DNA from: Hyphomicrobiales bacterium
GTDB taxonomy: Bacteria; Pseudomonadota; Alphaproteobacteria; Rhizobiales; Rhizobiaceae
Assembly (NCBI GenBank): GCA_900471815.1
Contig: UICE01000003.1
Location: 147,558 to 211,557 of the forward strand
Length of the DNA: 64,000 nt
Direction of reading: 5' to 3'
Under the pieces are notes generated by a model. It saw nothing but the letters and a program-made list of their open reading frames with translations. It had not been told where the DNA came from and did no database searches. The position numbers were made by a program, and so were the translations under genes. Within the stretch, counting starts at the first letter, position 1; each line of letters opens with the position of its first letter. Positions 24,310-33,845 of the stretch are shown one piece after another.

Positions 24310-25917
24310 ATGAAGACCTACAAGAAACTCATTGCGGCGACAGCGCTTGCAATGTTGACGGGTGGGCTGATGGCAGGTGGAGCCGCAGCTAAAACTTTCG
24401 TTTATTGCTCGGAAGCATCGCCGGAAGGCTTTGATCCCGGCCTCTATACGGGCGGTAACACCTATGATGCTTCGGCGCATACGGTTTATAATCGCCTTTT
24501 GGAATTCAAGGCTGGTACGACAGAAACCCAACCAGGTCTGGCCGAAAGCTGGACAATTTCTGATGATGGTTTGCAGTACACGTTCAAGATTCGTCCGGGC
24601 GTAAAGTTCCAGACTACAGAATTCTTCACGCCGACACGTGAACTCAACGCTGACGACGTGATTTTCTCCTATGAGCGCCAGTGGAAAGAAGACAGTCCCT
24701 GGAACAAGTATGTAACAGGTACTTCATGGGAATATTTTGCCGGCATGGGCTTCCCTGAGCTCCTGCAGTCGATTGAAAAAGTCGACGACATGACAGTGAA
24801 GTTCACACTGAAGCGCAAAGAGGCTCCGTTCCTCGCAAACGTTGCAATGCCATTCGCTTCGATCATGTCCAAGGAATATGCCGACAAGCTCCAGGCTGAA
24901 GGCAAGATGAACCAGCTTAACCAGATGCCTCTCGGCACCGGTCCTTTCTCGTTTGTCGCCTACCAGCAGGATGCCGTTATCCGTTTCAAGGCAAATCCTG
25001 ACTACTGGAATGGCAAGCAGAAGATCGACGATCTGGTTTTCGCCATCACGACCGATGCTTCGGTTCGCTATCAGAAGCTCAAGGCTGGTGAATGCCATTT
25101 GATGCCTTATCCAAACCCAAGCGATGTGGCTGCGATGAAAGCGGATCCAGAGTTGAAGGTGATGGAGCAGGAAGGCTTGAACGTTGCCTACCTCGCGTAC
25201 AACACGCTGATTGCACCGTTCGACAAGGTTGAAGTACGCCACGCGCTCAACATGGCCATCAATAAGAAGGCAATCGTTGACGGCGTATTCCAGGGTCTGG
25301 CAACACCTGCCAAAAACCCGATCCCACCGACAATGTGGTCCTATAATGACGCCATTGAGGACGACAAGTACGATCCTGAAGCAGCCAAGAAAATGCTTGC
25401 AGATGCCGGTGTAAAGGATCTTTCCATGAAGATCTGGGCGATGCCAGTTTCACGCCCTTATATGCTCAACGCTCGCCGCGCTGCGGAATTGATGCAGTCT
25501 GATCTTGCAAAGATCGGCGTCAAGGCCGAGATCGTGTCCTATGAGTGGGCCGAATATTTGAACAAGTCCAAGGCAAAAGACCGCGACGGTGCTGCTATTC
25601 TCGGCTGGACCGGTGACAATGGCGATCCAGACAACTTCCTTGATACATTGCTTGGTTGCGAAGCCGTCGGCGGCAACAATCGTGCGCAATGGTGCAACAA
25701 GGAATTTGATGCCCTGGTGAAGAAAGCCAAGGTTACAACAGACGTTGCAGAGCGCACAAAGCTCTATGAAGAGGCGCAGGTCGTGTTCAAAAAGGAAGCT
25801 CCTTGGAATACGCTTGACCACTCTCTGTCGATCGTACCGATGCGCAAGGGTGTTGAAGGCTTCCATCAGAGCCCGCTTGGTGACTTCGCCTTCGACGGCG
25901 TAGACATCACCGAGTAA
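24310..25917 (+). CDS. dppA: dipeptide ABC transporter substrate-binding protein DppA
   Basis: 535 residues, periplasmic binding protein of SBP family 5. Signal peptide ends at MAGGAAAKTF (about residue 28). KTFVYCSEASPEGFDPGLYT is the DppA N-terminus and LGWTGDNGDPDNFLDTLLGC the typical hinge/dipeptide-binding segment (Trp, Asp). It delivers di/tripeptides (and in relatives haem or 5-aminolevulinate) to DppBCDF encoded next. A terminator follows the stop, so the binding protein is probably made in excess over the membrane parts. Confidence 0.94.
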   Translation: MKTYKKLIAATALAMLTGGLMAGGAAAKTFVYCSEASPEGFDPGLYTGGNTYDASAHTVYNRLLEFKAGTTETQPGLAESWTISDDGLQYTFKIRPGVKFQTTEFFTPTRELNADDVIFSYERQWKEDSPWNKYVTGTSWEYFAGMGFPELLQSIEKVDDMTVKFTLKRKEAPFLANVAMPFASIMSKEYADKLQAEGKMNQLNQMPLGTGPFSFVAYQQDAVIRFKANPDYWNGKQKIDDLVFAITTDASVRYQKLKAGECHLMPYPNPSDVAAMKADPELKVMEQEGLNVAYLAYNTLIAPFDKVEVRHALNMAINKKAIVDGVFQGLATPAKNPIPPTMWSYNDAIEDDKYDPEAAKKMLADAGVKDLSMKIWAMPVSRPYMLNARRAAELMQSDLAKIGVKAEIVSYEWAEYLNKSKAKDRDGAAILGWTGDNGDPDNFLDTLLGCEAVGGNNRAQWCNKEFDALVKKAKVTTDVAERTKLYEEAQVVFKKEAPWNTLDHSLSIVPMRKGVEGFHQSPLGDFAFDGVDITE

Positions 25918-25935
25918 GAGCTGAAAACTTGTAGG

Positions 25936-25966
25936 AAGGGCGTCCGTCAGGCGGGCGCCCTTTTTT
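25936..25966 (+). terminator. intra-operon terminator between dppA and dppB
   Basis: AGGGCGTCCG (25937-25946) pairs with CGGGCGCCCT (25952-25961, one T-G pair), then TTTTTT. It probably ends most dppA transcripts while letting some continue into dppBCDF. Confidence 0.88.
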
Positions 25967-26032
25967 CTTCCGAGCAAAAATGCGTTAAGGCAGCCGGAAG
26001 CACCGCCACCGATTGTGGCTGGAAGGTTCGAT

Positions 26033-27037
26033 ATGTTCAGATTTATTATGGGACGCGTGGCGGTTATGGCCCTGACTTTTGTCGGTGTATCCATCATCGC
26101 TTTTTCCTTTATTCGCATGCTTCCGGGCGATCCGGTTGCGTTACTTTCAGGCGAACGTGTCATGTCGCCAGAACGTCATGCAGCTATTTCGCGCGATCTT
26201 GGCTTCGACCAGCCGATCATCGTTCAATATTTCGACTATCTTCGGGGTATTCTGCACGGTGATTTCGGGACATCGATTGTTACCAAGCAGCCGGTTGTCG
26301 AACAGTTTTTCAATCTGTTTCCAGCAACGCTTGAGCTTTCAATTTGCGCAATTCTTTTTGCGGTTTTGCTTGGCATTCCAGCTGGTGTTTTCGCAGCGAT
26401 CAAGCGCGGTTCCTTTCTCGATCAGTCAATCATGGGAACTGCCCTGATAGGCTTCTCGATGCCCATCTTCTGGTGGGGTCTGCTGCTGATCATGCTCGTA
26501 TCCAACACATTGCACTGGACGCCTGTATCTGGCCGCATCTCACTGATGTTCTTTTTCCCGCCAGTGACCGGGTTCATGCTGATCGATTCACTCATTTCTG
26601 GACAGTCAGGTGCTTTCAAATCAGCCGTCAGCCACTTGATCCTGCCAACGATTGTGCTCGGCACTATTCCGCTGGCGGTTATCGCGCGTCAAACGCGTTC
26701 CGCAATGCTCGAAGTATTGTCCGAGGATTATGTGCGCACCGCTCGTGCCAAAGGCCTGGCTCCATTGCGCGTTATCGGTATTCACGCGCTGCGAAATGCC
26801 ATGATCCCGGTTGTTACAACCATCGGTCTCCAAGTTGGCGTCATGCTGGCCGGAGCAATCCTGACAGAGACGATTTTCTCTTGGCCGGGTATCGGAAAAT
26901 GGTTGGTCGATTCCGTCAGCCGCCGCGACTATGCGGTAATTCAGGGCGCTTTGCTCATCATCGCCGCCACCATCATGTTGGTCAATCTCGCTGTCGACTT
27001 GCTCTACGGCCTGATCAATCCGCGCATTCGACATTGA
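26033..27037 (+). CDS. dppB: dipeptide ABC transporter permease DppB
   Basis: 334 residues, six membrane spans. MFRFIMGRVAVMALTFVGVS starts the first span; the coupling-loop EAA motif is EDYVRTARAKGLAPLRVIGI and the end reads NLAVDLLYGLINPRIRH, all standard for DppB/OppB. GGAAGG lies six bases before the ATG at 26033, so the longer frame from 26015 is not used. It begins 66 bases after the dppA terminator and is followed by dppC after 11 bases. Confidence 0.94.
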   Translation: MFRFIMGRVAVMALTFVGVSIIAFSFIRMLPGDPVALLSGERVMSPERHAAISRDLGFDQPIIVQYFDYLRGILHGDFGTSIVTKQPVVEQFFNLFPATLELSICAILFAVLLGIPAGVFAAIKRGSFLDQSIMGTALIGFSMPIFWWGLLLIMLVSNTLHWTPVSGRISLMFFFPPVTGFMLIDSLISGQSGAFKSAVSHLILPTIVLGTIPLAVIARQTRSAMLEVLSEDYVRTARAKGLAPLRVIGIHALRNAMIPVVTTIGLQVGVMLAGAILTETIFSWPGIGKWLVDSVSRRDYAVIQGALLIIAATIMLVNLAVDLLYGLINPRIRH

Positions 27038-27048
27038 GGGGATAGATC

Positions 27049-27960
27049 ATGGCCCAAACAAATATTCAAAGTGGAACCTCCACCGATTCATCTCTTCGAC
27101 GGCAGCTTGCCGAGTTTTGGTATTATTTCTCGGAAAATCGTGGTGCCGTCATCGGCCTGGCAGTTTTCATATTGCTGATTATAACGGCTATTTTTGCACC
27201 ATGGATTGCCCCGCACGGCCCGGCAGATCAGTACCGCGATGCTGTACTCCTGCCACCAATCTTCCAGGAAGGCGGACGTGCAGGCTATCTGCTTGGAACA
27301 GATGCCGTTGGTCGAGATATTCTCTCGCGTCTGATTTACGGCGCGCGCTATTCACTGTTTATCGGCATTGTCGTCACCTGTATCGCGCTTGTCGGCGGTA
27401 TTTTTCTAGGTGTTATCGCTGGCTATTTCCGCGGTTGGGTCGATACAGTTATTATGCGCTTGATGGATGTCATCCTGGCCTTTCCCTCATTGTTGCTTGC
27501 TCTGGTTCTGGTAGCAATTATCGGGCCGGGATTGACCGGGGCAATGATCTCCATCGCGCTGGTGTATCAACCGCATTTCGTGCGTTTGACCCGCGCTGCG
27601 GTGATGGCCGAAAAGACGCGTGATTATGTGGTAGCCGCAAAGGTTGCCGGTGCTGGTCCGCTGCGTCTGATGTTCAAGACAATTCTACCAAACTGCATGG
27701 CACCTTTGATTGTTCAGGCGACGCTCTCATTTTCCAATGCGATTCTTGACGCTGCAGCACTGGGCTTCCTGGGTTACGGTGCTCAGCCACCGGCATCGGA
27801 ATGGGGAACAATGCTGGCCGATGCACGTGAATTTATCGCAAGCGGTCAATGGTGGGTGGTAACGCTGCCCGGTCTCGCAATTCTGATTACAGTGCTTGCT
27901 ATCAATCTCGTCGGTGACGGATTGCGCGATGCGCTTGATCCAAAACTGAAGAGGAGCTGA
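27049..27960 (+). CDS. dppC: dipeptide ABC transporter permease DppC
   Basis: 303 residues, DppC/OppC type: a long cytoplasmic N-terminus, first span FILLITAIFAPWIAPHGPAD, LLGTDAVGRDILSRLIYGAR, EAA loop TRDYVVAAKVAGAGPLRLMF and the ending NLVGDGLRDALDPKLKRS. It forms the channel with DppB. Only 11 bases separate it from dppB, and the dppD start follows two bases after its stop with AGGAG inside its own end. Confidence 0.94.
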   Translation: MAQTNIQSGTSTDSSLRRQLAEFWYYFSENRGAVIGLAVFILLIITAIFAPWIAPHGPADQYRDAVLLPPIFQEGGRAGYLLGTDAVGRDILSRLIYGARYSLFIGIVVTCIALVGGIFLGVIAGYFRGWVDTVIMRLMDVILAFPSLLLALVLVAIIGPGLTGAMISIALVYQPHFVRLTRAAVMAEKTRDYVVAAKVAGAGPLRLMFKTILPNCMAPLIVQATLSFSNAILDAAALGFLGYGAQPPASEWGTMLADAREFIASGQWWVVTLPGLAILITVLAINLVGDGLRDALDPKLKRS

Positions 27961-27962
27961 AC

Positions 27963-28820
27963 ATGAGCAAGCTACTCGAAATCAAAAATCTTTCTGTCGG
28001 GTTCGATACCAGCAATGGCATGTTTATGGCCGTCCAAGGCATTGATTTATCGGTCGAAGCTCGCGAAGTCCTGGCAATTGTCGGTGAATCCGGTTCTGGA
28101 AAATCCGTTGCGATGCTGGCTGTTATGGGGCTGCTGCCCAAATCAGCAACAGTGACTGCCGACAGCATGACATTTGATGGTCACGACATGCTGACAATGA
28201 CGAGCAAACGTCGGCGTGAAATCATCGGGCGCGACGTTGCGATGATCTTTCAAGAGCCTATGGCGAGCCTTAATCCGTGTTTCACTGTTGGATTCCAGCT
28301 GGAAGAAGTTCTGCGGGTTCATATGAAACTCGACAAGAAAGCAAGGCGAGCCCGTGCCATAGAGCTCTTTAAACAGGTCGGTATCCCGACCCCGGAAGAG
28401 CGGCTCAACTCTTATCCGCATCAGATGTCAGGCGGGCAGTGTCAGCGCGTCATGATCGCTATCGCGATTGCGTGCAATCCAAAGCTGCTGATCGCAGATG
28501 AGCCAACGACCGCGCTTGACGTTACCATCCAAAAGCAAATTCTCGATTTGCTTGTTCGTCTTCAAGCCGAGCATGGCATGGGATTGATTATGATCACGCA
28601 TGATATGGGTGTAGTGGCTGAAACCGCTGATCGTGTGATCGTTCAGTATAAGGGCACCAAGATGGAAGAGGCCGATGTGCTGACGCTTTTTGAGGCGCCC
28701 AAGAGCCCATATACCCGCGCATTGCTTTCCGCTCTTCCCGAAAATGCGACCGGCGATCGACTTTCGACCGTGGCTGATTTCATGAAAAACGAAGCAGCCA
28801 ATGCAGGAGCTGCATCATGA
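27963..28820 (+). CDS. dppD: dipeptide ABC transporter ATPase DppD
   Basis: 285 residues. Walker [10 protein letters not shown]-loop [13 protein letters not shown], signature [20 protein letters not shown], Walker [14 protein letters not shown]-loop MITHDMG. It energises transport with DppF. The protein is about 40 residues shorter than enterobacterial DppD and lacks the C-terminal Cys motif that binds an iron-sulfur cluster there. The signature has Gln-Cys-Gln where Met-Ser-Gln is usual. It overlaps dppF by four bases. Confidence 0.93.
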   Translation: MSKLLEIKNLSVGFDTSNGMFMAVQGIDLSVEAREVLAIVGESGSGKSVAMLAVMGLLPKSATVTADSMTFDGHDMLTMTSKRRREIIGRDVAMIFQEPMASLNPCFTVGFQLEEVLRVHMKLDKKARRARAIELFKQVGIPTPEERLNSYPHQMSGGQCQRVMIAIAIACNPKLLIADEPTTALDVTIQKQILDLLVRLQAEHGMGLIMITHDMGVVAETADRVIVQYKGTKMEEADVLTLFEAPKSPYTRALLSALPENATGDRLSTVADFMKNEAANAGAAS

Positions 28821-29650
28821 GCGAGATTGTACTCGAAGGCCGCAATATCGTACGCGAGTATCACGTTGGCGGTGGCCTGTTTGGAAAGGCAAAGACCGTT
28901 CAGGCTGTAAAGGGCGTGAATTTCACTGTTGAGAAGGGCAAGACGCTTGCAATAGTGGGCGAAAGCGGATGCGGAAAATCGACACTTGGTCGTATTCTGA
29001 CGCTGATCGATCCGCAGACATCCGGCGAATTGCTCATTGACGGCAAGCCTATCAATATTGCCAAAGACAAGGTGACGACCGAAATGCGCCGCAAGGTGCA
29101 GATCATTTTTCAGAATCCTTATGGTTCGCTGAATCCACGTCAGAAGATTGGTGAAGTTCTAGGCGAACCATTGCTGCTGAATACCAAGAAGACCGCTGCA
29201 GAGCGGCGCGAACTTGCCATGCAGATGCTGGTAAAGGTAGGCCTTGGCCCTGAACACTATAATCGCTACCCGCATATGTTCTCCGGCGGCCAGCGTCAGC
29301 GTATCGCTATTGCGCGCGCACTGATGTTGAGCCCAAGCCTGCTTGTTCTGGACGAGCCTGTTTCTGCGCTCGATCTTTCGGTGCAGGCGCAGGTTCTCAA
29401 TCTACTTGCGGACCTGCAGGATGAGTTCAACTTGACTTATGTTTTCATCAGTCATGATCTGTCGGTGGTTCGTTATATCGCCGATGACGTTATGGTCATG
29501 TATTATGGTGAGGTGGTTGAATACGGTACGCGCGACGAGGTGTTTTCAAACCCGCAACACAGCTATACCAAGACGCTGTTTGCGGCGACGCCGAAATCTG
29601 ACGTGGAGAGCATCCGGGCGCGTATTGCAAAGAAGAAAGCTGCCGCCTGA
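28817..29650 (+). CDS. dppF: dipeptide ABC transporter ATPase DppF
   Basis: 277 residues. Walker A GESGCGKS, Q-loop IIFQNPYGSLNPRQKIGEVL, signature FSGGQRQRIAIARALMLSPS, Walker B LLVLDEPVSALD, H-loop FISHDLS. It is the second ATPase of the transporter. It starts with ATGA overlap with dppD. A perfect but T-less hairpin (GCCCGATT/AATCGGGC, 29656-29674) lies shortly after the stop and may protect the mRNA end. Confidence 0.93.
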   Translation: MSEIVLEGRNIVREYHVGGGLFGKAKTVQAVKGVNFTVEKGKTLAIVGESGCGKSTLGRILTLIDPQTSGELLIDGKPINIAKDKVTTEMRRKVQIIFQNPYGSLNPRQKIGEVLGEPLLLNTKKTAAERRELAMQMLVKVGLGPEHYNRYPHMFSGGQRQRIAIARALMLSPSLLVLDEPVSALDLSVQAQVLNLLADLQDEFNLTYVFISHDLSVVRYIADDVMVMYYGEVVEYGTRDEVFSNPQHSYTKTLFAATPKSDVESIRARIAKKKAAA

Positions 29651-29708
29651 GCGAAGCCCGATTTGCAATCGGGCATTCACTCATTGAGCTTCAACAGGAG
29701 GAATGCCC

Positions 29709-29972
29709 GTGAGCAAAAAGCAGTCGATTTCATCTGCCCCTACAGATGGTAGCAAGGTGCAGATTTTCTGGACAGATGAAGATGGGCAGGAAAACCAATC
29801 CATTGGGCAGTATCGTTCGTTGGATCGCCTTAAAGTTACTGGCGGTCAGTGGGATGAGACTGATGCCGGATGGTGGGTCTTTACCGATTCCAGCACGCAG
29901 AAAAAGGTAACGCCAACGGGATGGATGCCTGCTGGCAAATCGGATGAGTCCGAAGAAAACGAAGAAGAATAG
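29709..29972 (+). CDS. small acidic protein of unknown function
   Basis: 87 residues: VSKKQSISSAPTDGSKVQIF, WTDEDGQENQSIGQYRSLDR, a Trp-rich middle (TGGQWDETDAGWWVFTDSST) and an acidic tail SDESEENEEE. AGGAGGA at 29696-29702 is six bases before a GTG at 29709 but touches the ATG at 29703, so GTG is the likely start. I recognise no family. It follows dppF by about 60 bases on the same strand and may be co-transcribed; a link to peptide uptake is only positional. Confidence 0.65.
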   Translation: MSKKQSISSAPTDGSKVQIFWTDEDGQENQSIGQYRSLDRLKVTGGQWDETDAGWWVFTDSSTQKKVTPTGWMPAGKSDESEENEEE

Positions 29973-30011
29973 CAAGAGCGGCTCTAAGTCCGGAAACTAG
30001 GACGGACCTGA

Positions 30012-31052
30012 CTATTTCTTCTGATGTTTGAGCAGACCGCGAACAATATCGTCAGCGGAAATCATGCCAAGAATAGCGCCTTTTTCGACAACGCCGACAT
30101 CACCGCTATTCTTGGCCACTGCCTGCATCACATCCCGCACAGGTGTATCGGGCCGGGCAGTGGCCGCGAATGGCCGGTCACCGCGTGAACGGTCAAGTGG
30201 AACCATGATGTCGGCTGCTGTCAGCACTCCAAGTGGATTCATATTGGCGACGAAATCCGCCACATAATCATCTGCCGGGTTTAGAAGAATATCCTGCGCT
30301 GTTCCGCACTGAATTATGCGGCCACCTTCCATGATGGCAATGCGATTGCCGATTTTCATCGCTTCATCAAGGTCGTGACTGACAAACACGATTGTCTTCT
30401 TTAGTCGATCCTGCAAGCTCAGAAGCTCGTCTTGCAGCCTGTTGCGAATGAGAGGATCAAGGGCGGAAAACGGTTCGTCCATTAACAGGATTGGAGCTCC
30501 GGTCGCAAATGCGCGGGCAAGGCCCACACGTTGTTGCATGCCGCCCGAGAGCTCTCCAACCTTTCGCTTGGCCCAGTCTTTCAAATTAACCAGTTCAAGT
30601 TGCTGTTGAACGGCGCGCGCGCGCTCTTCCTTCGGCACTCCGGAAAGCTCCAGTCCGAAACCGACATTCTCCTCAACGGTACGCCAAGGCAAAAGTCCAA
30701 ACTGCTGGAAGACCATCGACACCAGATGTTTGCGCAGGTTGCGCAAAGTCGTCTTGTCCGCCTTGCCTACGTCGATTGACTGCCCGTCATTATGAACGAC
30801 GACTGAACCACGTGAAATAGGGTTGAGACGGTTGATAGCGCGCAGCAATGTGGACTTGCCAGAACCGGATAGGCCCATAAGGACCAGTATTTCGCCTTCG
30901 GCAATGGTCAGCGAACAGTTGTGAACGCCCAGAACATGACCGGTTTCAGCCTGAATCTCCGACCTGCTTTTTCCCTGGTCAGCCAAGGCCAGTGACGCGT
31001 CGGTCCGTTTGCCGAAAATAATGCAGACTTGATCAAGTGTAATAGCAGTCAT
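30012..31052 (-). CDS. choV: choline ABC transporter ATPase ChoV
   Basis: 346 residues, ProV/OpuA group. An N-terminal extension typical of this group (LALADQGKSRSEIQAETGHV) precedes Walker A GLSGSGKS, Q-loop MVFQQFGLLPWRTV, signature LSGGMQQRVGLARAFATGAP, Walker B LLMDEPFSALDP and H-loop FVSHDLDEA. A CBS-like regulatory tail ends the protein (TPVRDVMQAVAKNSGDVGVV). It powers choline import with ChoW and ChoX. The ATG overlaps the choW stop by four bases. Confidence 0.92.
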   Translation of the reverse strand: MTAITLDQVCIIFGKRTDASLALADQGKSRSEIQAETGHVLGVHNCSLTIAEGEILVLMGLSGSGKSTLLRAINRLNPISRGSVVVHNDGQSIDVGKADKTTLRNLRKHLVSMVFQQFGLLPWRTVEENVGFGLELSGVPKEERARAVQQQLELVNLKDWAKRKVGELSGGMQQRVGLARAFATGAPILLMDEPFSALDPLIRNRLQDELLSLQDRLKKTIVFVSHDLDEAMKIGNRIAIMEGGRIIQCGTAQDILLNPADDYVADFVANMNPLGVLTAADIMVPLDRSRGDRPFAATARPDTPVRDVMQAVAKNSGDVGVVEKGAILGMISADDIVRGLLKHQKK

Positions 31053-31891
31053 TCACCTTGCTCCTTGCCGGGGCGGAAAATGCGGTCAAGCACGATGGCA
31101 ACGACCACGATGACGAGACCGGCTTCAAAGCCAAGAGCGGTATTGACCGAATTAAGGGCACGGACAACCGGAACGCCAAGACCGTCGGCGCCAACCAGCG
31201 CGGCGATAACAACCATGGAAAGCGACAGCATAATGGTCTGGGTGAGGCCTGCCAGAATCTGCGGCATGGCATAGGGCAATTCAATCTTCCACAATAGTTG
31301 CCGCGACGAAGCGCCAAAGGCTTCCCCAGCTTCGACCAAATGCAGCGGGGTCGATGAGACGCCAAGATGGGTCAGGCGAATGGGGGCAGGTAGTACAAAG
31401 ATTGCGGTGGCAAGCAGGCCCGGCACCATGCCAATGCCGAAGAACACGATGGCGGGAATAAGATAGACGAAGGTTGGCAATGTCTGCATCAAGTCCAGCA
31501 CAGGGCGAATTGCCGAATAAAATTTGGGTCGATGCGCGGCAATGATACCAATAGGGACACCGATACCCATGCAAAGGATGCAGGAAGAAAGCACCAGGGT
31601 GAGGGTTTCCATCGTCTCGTCCCAGTAGCCCTGGTTAACAATGAAGAGAAATCCCACAATCGTAAGAATGGTGACCGCAATTGAACGCCGCAAGGCATAG
31701 GCAACGGCAGCAAATATGGCGATCATAACCAAAGGGTGAGGGTATTTCAGCACGAACATAAGTCCGTCAATGAAACTTTGCATCACCATTGCAAGTCCGT
31801 CAAAGAACCCGGCAAAGTTGGTGGTGAGCCAATCGACGACGGCCTTAGCCGTCTTGCCGACTGGAATCTTGTCTTGTGTCAGCCAGTCCAA
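31049..31891 (-). CDS. choW: choline ABC transporter permease ChoW
   Basis: 280 residues with about six spans. MDWLTQDKIPVGKTAKAVVD opens it, as ChoW/ProW-type permeases do, and the EAA loop reads LVEAGEAFGASSRQLLWKIE. The start is a TTG at 31891 after AGGGATAG; no ATG fits and the family N-terminus begins exactly here. It is the membrane channel for choline. It lies 94 bases from choX, with a hairpin between. Confidence 0.92.
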   Translation of the reverse strand: MDWLTQDKIPVGKTAKAVVDWLTTNFAGFFDGLAMVMQSFIDGLMFVLKYPHPLVMIAIFAAVAYALRRSIAVTILTIVGFLFIVNQGYWDETMETLTLVLSSCILCMGIGVPIGIIAAHRPKFYSAIRPVLDLMQTLPTFVYLIPAIVFFGIGMVPGLLATAIFVLPAPIRLTHLGVSSTPLHLVEAGEAFGASSRQLLWKIELPYAMPQILAGLTQTIMLSLSMVVIAALVGADGLGVPVVRALNSVNTALGFEAGLVIVVVAIVLDRIFRPGKEQGE

Positions 31892-31936
31892 CCGAACTAT
31901 CCCTCTGTCGTTCTATCAATAAGCGGAAAAAGCCTC

Positions 31937-31954
31937 CCGGCCGGTTGGCCGGGC
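31937..31954 (-). repeat. intercistronic hairpin between choX and choW
   Basis: CCCGGCC / GGCCGGG with a four-base loop, preceded and followed by partly pairing GCC/GGC, no T-run. It probably stabilises the choX message or thins read-through into choW, giving excess binding protein. Confidence 0.5.
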
Positions 31955-31985
31955 GGCACTTGTTTCATGCTCTTGTTGCACCGGC

Positions 31986-32927
31986 TTAAAGGCCGAGCTC
32001 TGCCTTGACAGCGGGGAGACCATCTTTGCCGTCATAGGTAGTGACACCAGCCAACCACGCATCGAGAACACCCGGATTGGCTTTCAACCATTCCGTTGCA
32101 GCGTCGGCAGCATCTTCCCCGTCATCCAGGATTTTGCCCATGATCTCGTTTTCCATGGGTAGTGTAAATTTGAGATTGGCAAGCAGTTTGCCAACATTCG
32201 GACATTCGGTTGTGTAGCCGGTGCGAACATTGGTATGGACTTCAGCGCCACCAAAATTAGGGCCAAATACGTCGTCGCCACCAGAGAGATAGGCGAGCTT
32301 GAAGTTGGCATTCATTGGATGCGGTTCCCAGCCGAGGAACACCACAGGCTTTTCGGACTTGGTATCTTTCGCAACTTGGGCGAGCATGCCTTGCTCGGAT
32401 GACTCGGCAAGCTGGAAACCCTTCAGGCCAAACTGGTCTTTCGAAATCATGTCAAGGATGAGGCGATTGCCGTCATTGCCAGGCTCGATACCATAGATCT
32501 TCCCGCCGAGATCATCCTTGAATTTGGCGATATCCTTGAAATCCTTCAGGCCCTTGTCATAAAGATATTGTGGCACGGCAAGCGTATATTTCGCGCCGGT
32601 CAGGTTCGGACCGAGGTCCTCAACGGTCTTGTTCTCAATATAGGGTTTGATATCAGCTGATTGCGTTGGCATCCAATTGCCAAGAAAAATATCAATGTCT
32701 TTTTTGCCGAGGGAGGCATAGGTCACAGGCACCGACAGGACTTTTATGTCGGTGCTGTAGCCAAGCGCCTTAAGCACTTCGGCTGTTGTTGCGGTTGTGG
32801 CGGTCACATCAGTCCAGCCGACATCGGCAAAGCGTACGTTTTTACAGCTCTCAGGTTCGGCAGCCAAAGCGGTGCCCGCCGAAAGCACCAAAGCCAAGGT
32901 AACAGTCAATTTGGACAGAGTTTTCAT
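31986..32927 (-). CDS. choX: choline ABC transporter substrate-binding protein ChoX
   Basis: 313 residues with a signal peptide (KTLSKLTVTLALVLSAGTAL, then AAEPESC). The aromatic cage of ChoX is visible: VRFADVGWTDVTATTATTAE (Trp and Asp), FLGNWMPTQSADIKPYIENK (Trp) and FLGWEPHPMNANFKL (Trp), which hold the trimethylammonium group of choline. A longer frame to 33050 is not real; the ATG at 32927 has GGGGA upstream. It is the first gene of choXWV and divergent from tdk. Confidence 0.94.
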   Translation of the reverse strand: MKTLSKLTVTLALVLSAGTALAAEPESCKNVRFADVGWTDVTATTATTAEVLKALGYSTDIKVLSVPVTYASLGKKDIDIFLGNWMPTQSADIKPYIENKTVEDLGPNLTGAKYTLAVPQYLYDKGLKDFKDIAKFKDDLGGKIYGIEPGNDGNRLILDMISKDQFGLKGFQLAESSEQGMLAQVAKDTKSEKPVVFLGWEPHPMNANFKLAYLSGGDDVFGPNFGGAEVHTNVRTGYTTECPNVGKLLANLKFTLPMENEIMGKILDDGEDAADAATEWLKANPGVLDAWLAGVTTYDGKDGLPAVKAELGL

Positions 32928-33114
32928 ATTTGTTTTCCCCTTCCGGCTTTTCCCGGCATTCAATCTGCTGAACCAAGCATCAAACGGGCAGCCATTCAAG
33001 CATAGGCGCGCATAAATCCGGTCAAATAGCGACAGTTGTTGATATTCCACAAAAAGTGAACGCTGTACTCATGCTGTGGCTTCAAGCCAGAACGCAAGTC
33101 TGGTTAAAGCGGTT

Positions 33115-33696
33115 ATGGCAAAATTATATTTCAGTTATTCGGCAATGAATGCCGGTAAATCGACACTTCTCCTGCAGGCTTCTCACAACTATCGAGAGCA
33201 GGGTATGCGAACCATACTGTTCACTGCCGGTCATTATGCAGAAAATGGTGTGGGGAGAATAACATCAAGGCTTGGCGTCAGTGCACCTGCCGAACTTTAT
33301 TGGGACGATGACGATCTGTTTGCACGAATCAAGGATGCGAATGGTGAAGCTCCGCTCAGTTGCGCATTTGTTGATGAGGCACAATTTCTGACCAAGGAAC
33401 AAGTGTGGCAGCTTGCCCGCGTAGCTGACAGATTGAACATTCCAGTTATGTGTTTTGGTCTTCGTACCGACTTTCAGGGAAAGCTCTTTCCTGGTTCCTC
33501 TGAACTCCTCGCTATTGCCGATACATTGCGTGAAATCCGGACAATCTGCCATTGTGGAGCCAAGGCTACCATGGTGGTGCGTAAGGACCAAACCGGCAAG
33601 GCGCTCACTGAAGGAAATCAGGTTGCCATCGAAAAGTCTGTCTATGTTTCGCTCTGCCGTAAACATTGGGAAGATGAAACCGGACATTCTTTATAG
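33115..33696 (+). CDS. tdk: thymidine kinase (type II)
   Basis: 193 residues, TK1-like. P-loop SAMNAGKST, CAFVDEAQFLT (DEAQ Walker B), lasso region with zinc ligands TICHCGAKATMVVRKD and VSLCRKHW. It phosphorylates thymidine for salvage. The ATG at 33115 begins MAKLYFSYSAMNAGKS; the frame extends upstream to 33076 but homology does not. It stands alone, divergent from choX. Confidence 0.93.
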   Translation: MAKLYFSYSAMNAGKSTLLLQASHNYREQGMRTILFTAGHYAENGVGRITSRLGVSAPAELYWDDDDLFARIKDANGEAPLSCAFVDEAQFLTKEQVWQLARVADRLNIPVMCFGLRTDFQGKLFPGSSELLAIADTLREIRTICHCGAKATMVVRKDQTGKALTEGNQVAIEKSVYVSLCRKHWEDETGHSL

Positions 33697-33845
33697 GGCA
33701 ACCGTATAATTAGCCGATATTCTTCGCTTGCAAGTCCGCTCCCGCCGTTGTCATCTGGCTGCAGGCATTGTTTGACAAGATGTAATTGCTATATGCAATC
33801 GGGATCATGGTTGATATTTCAATTACGCAATAGGGGAGATTTATA

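Noticed and set aside
29656-29674. Perfect 8-bp hairpin after dppF
   Set aside because: No T-run and only one copy seen, so not called a terminator or a REP-type repeat.
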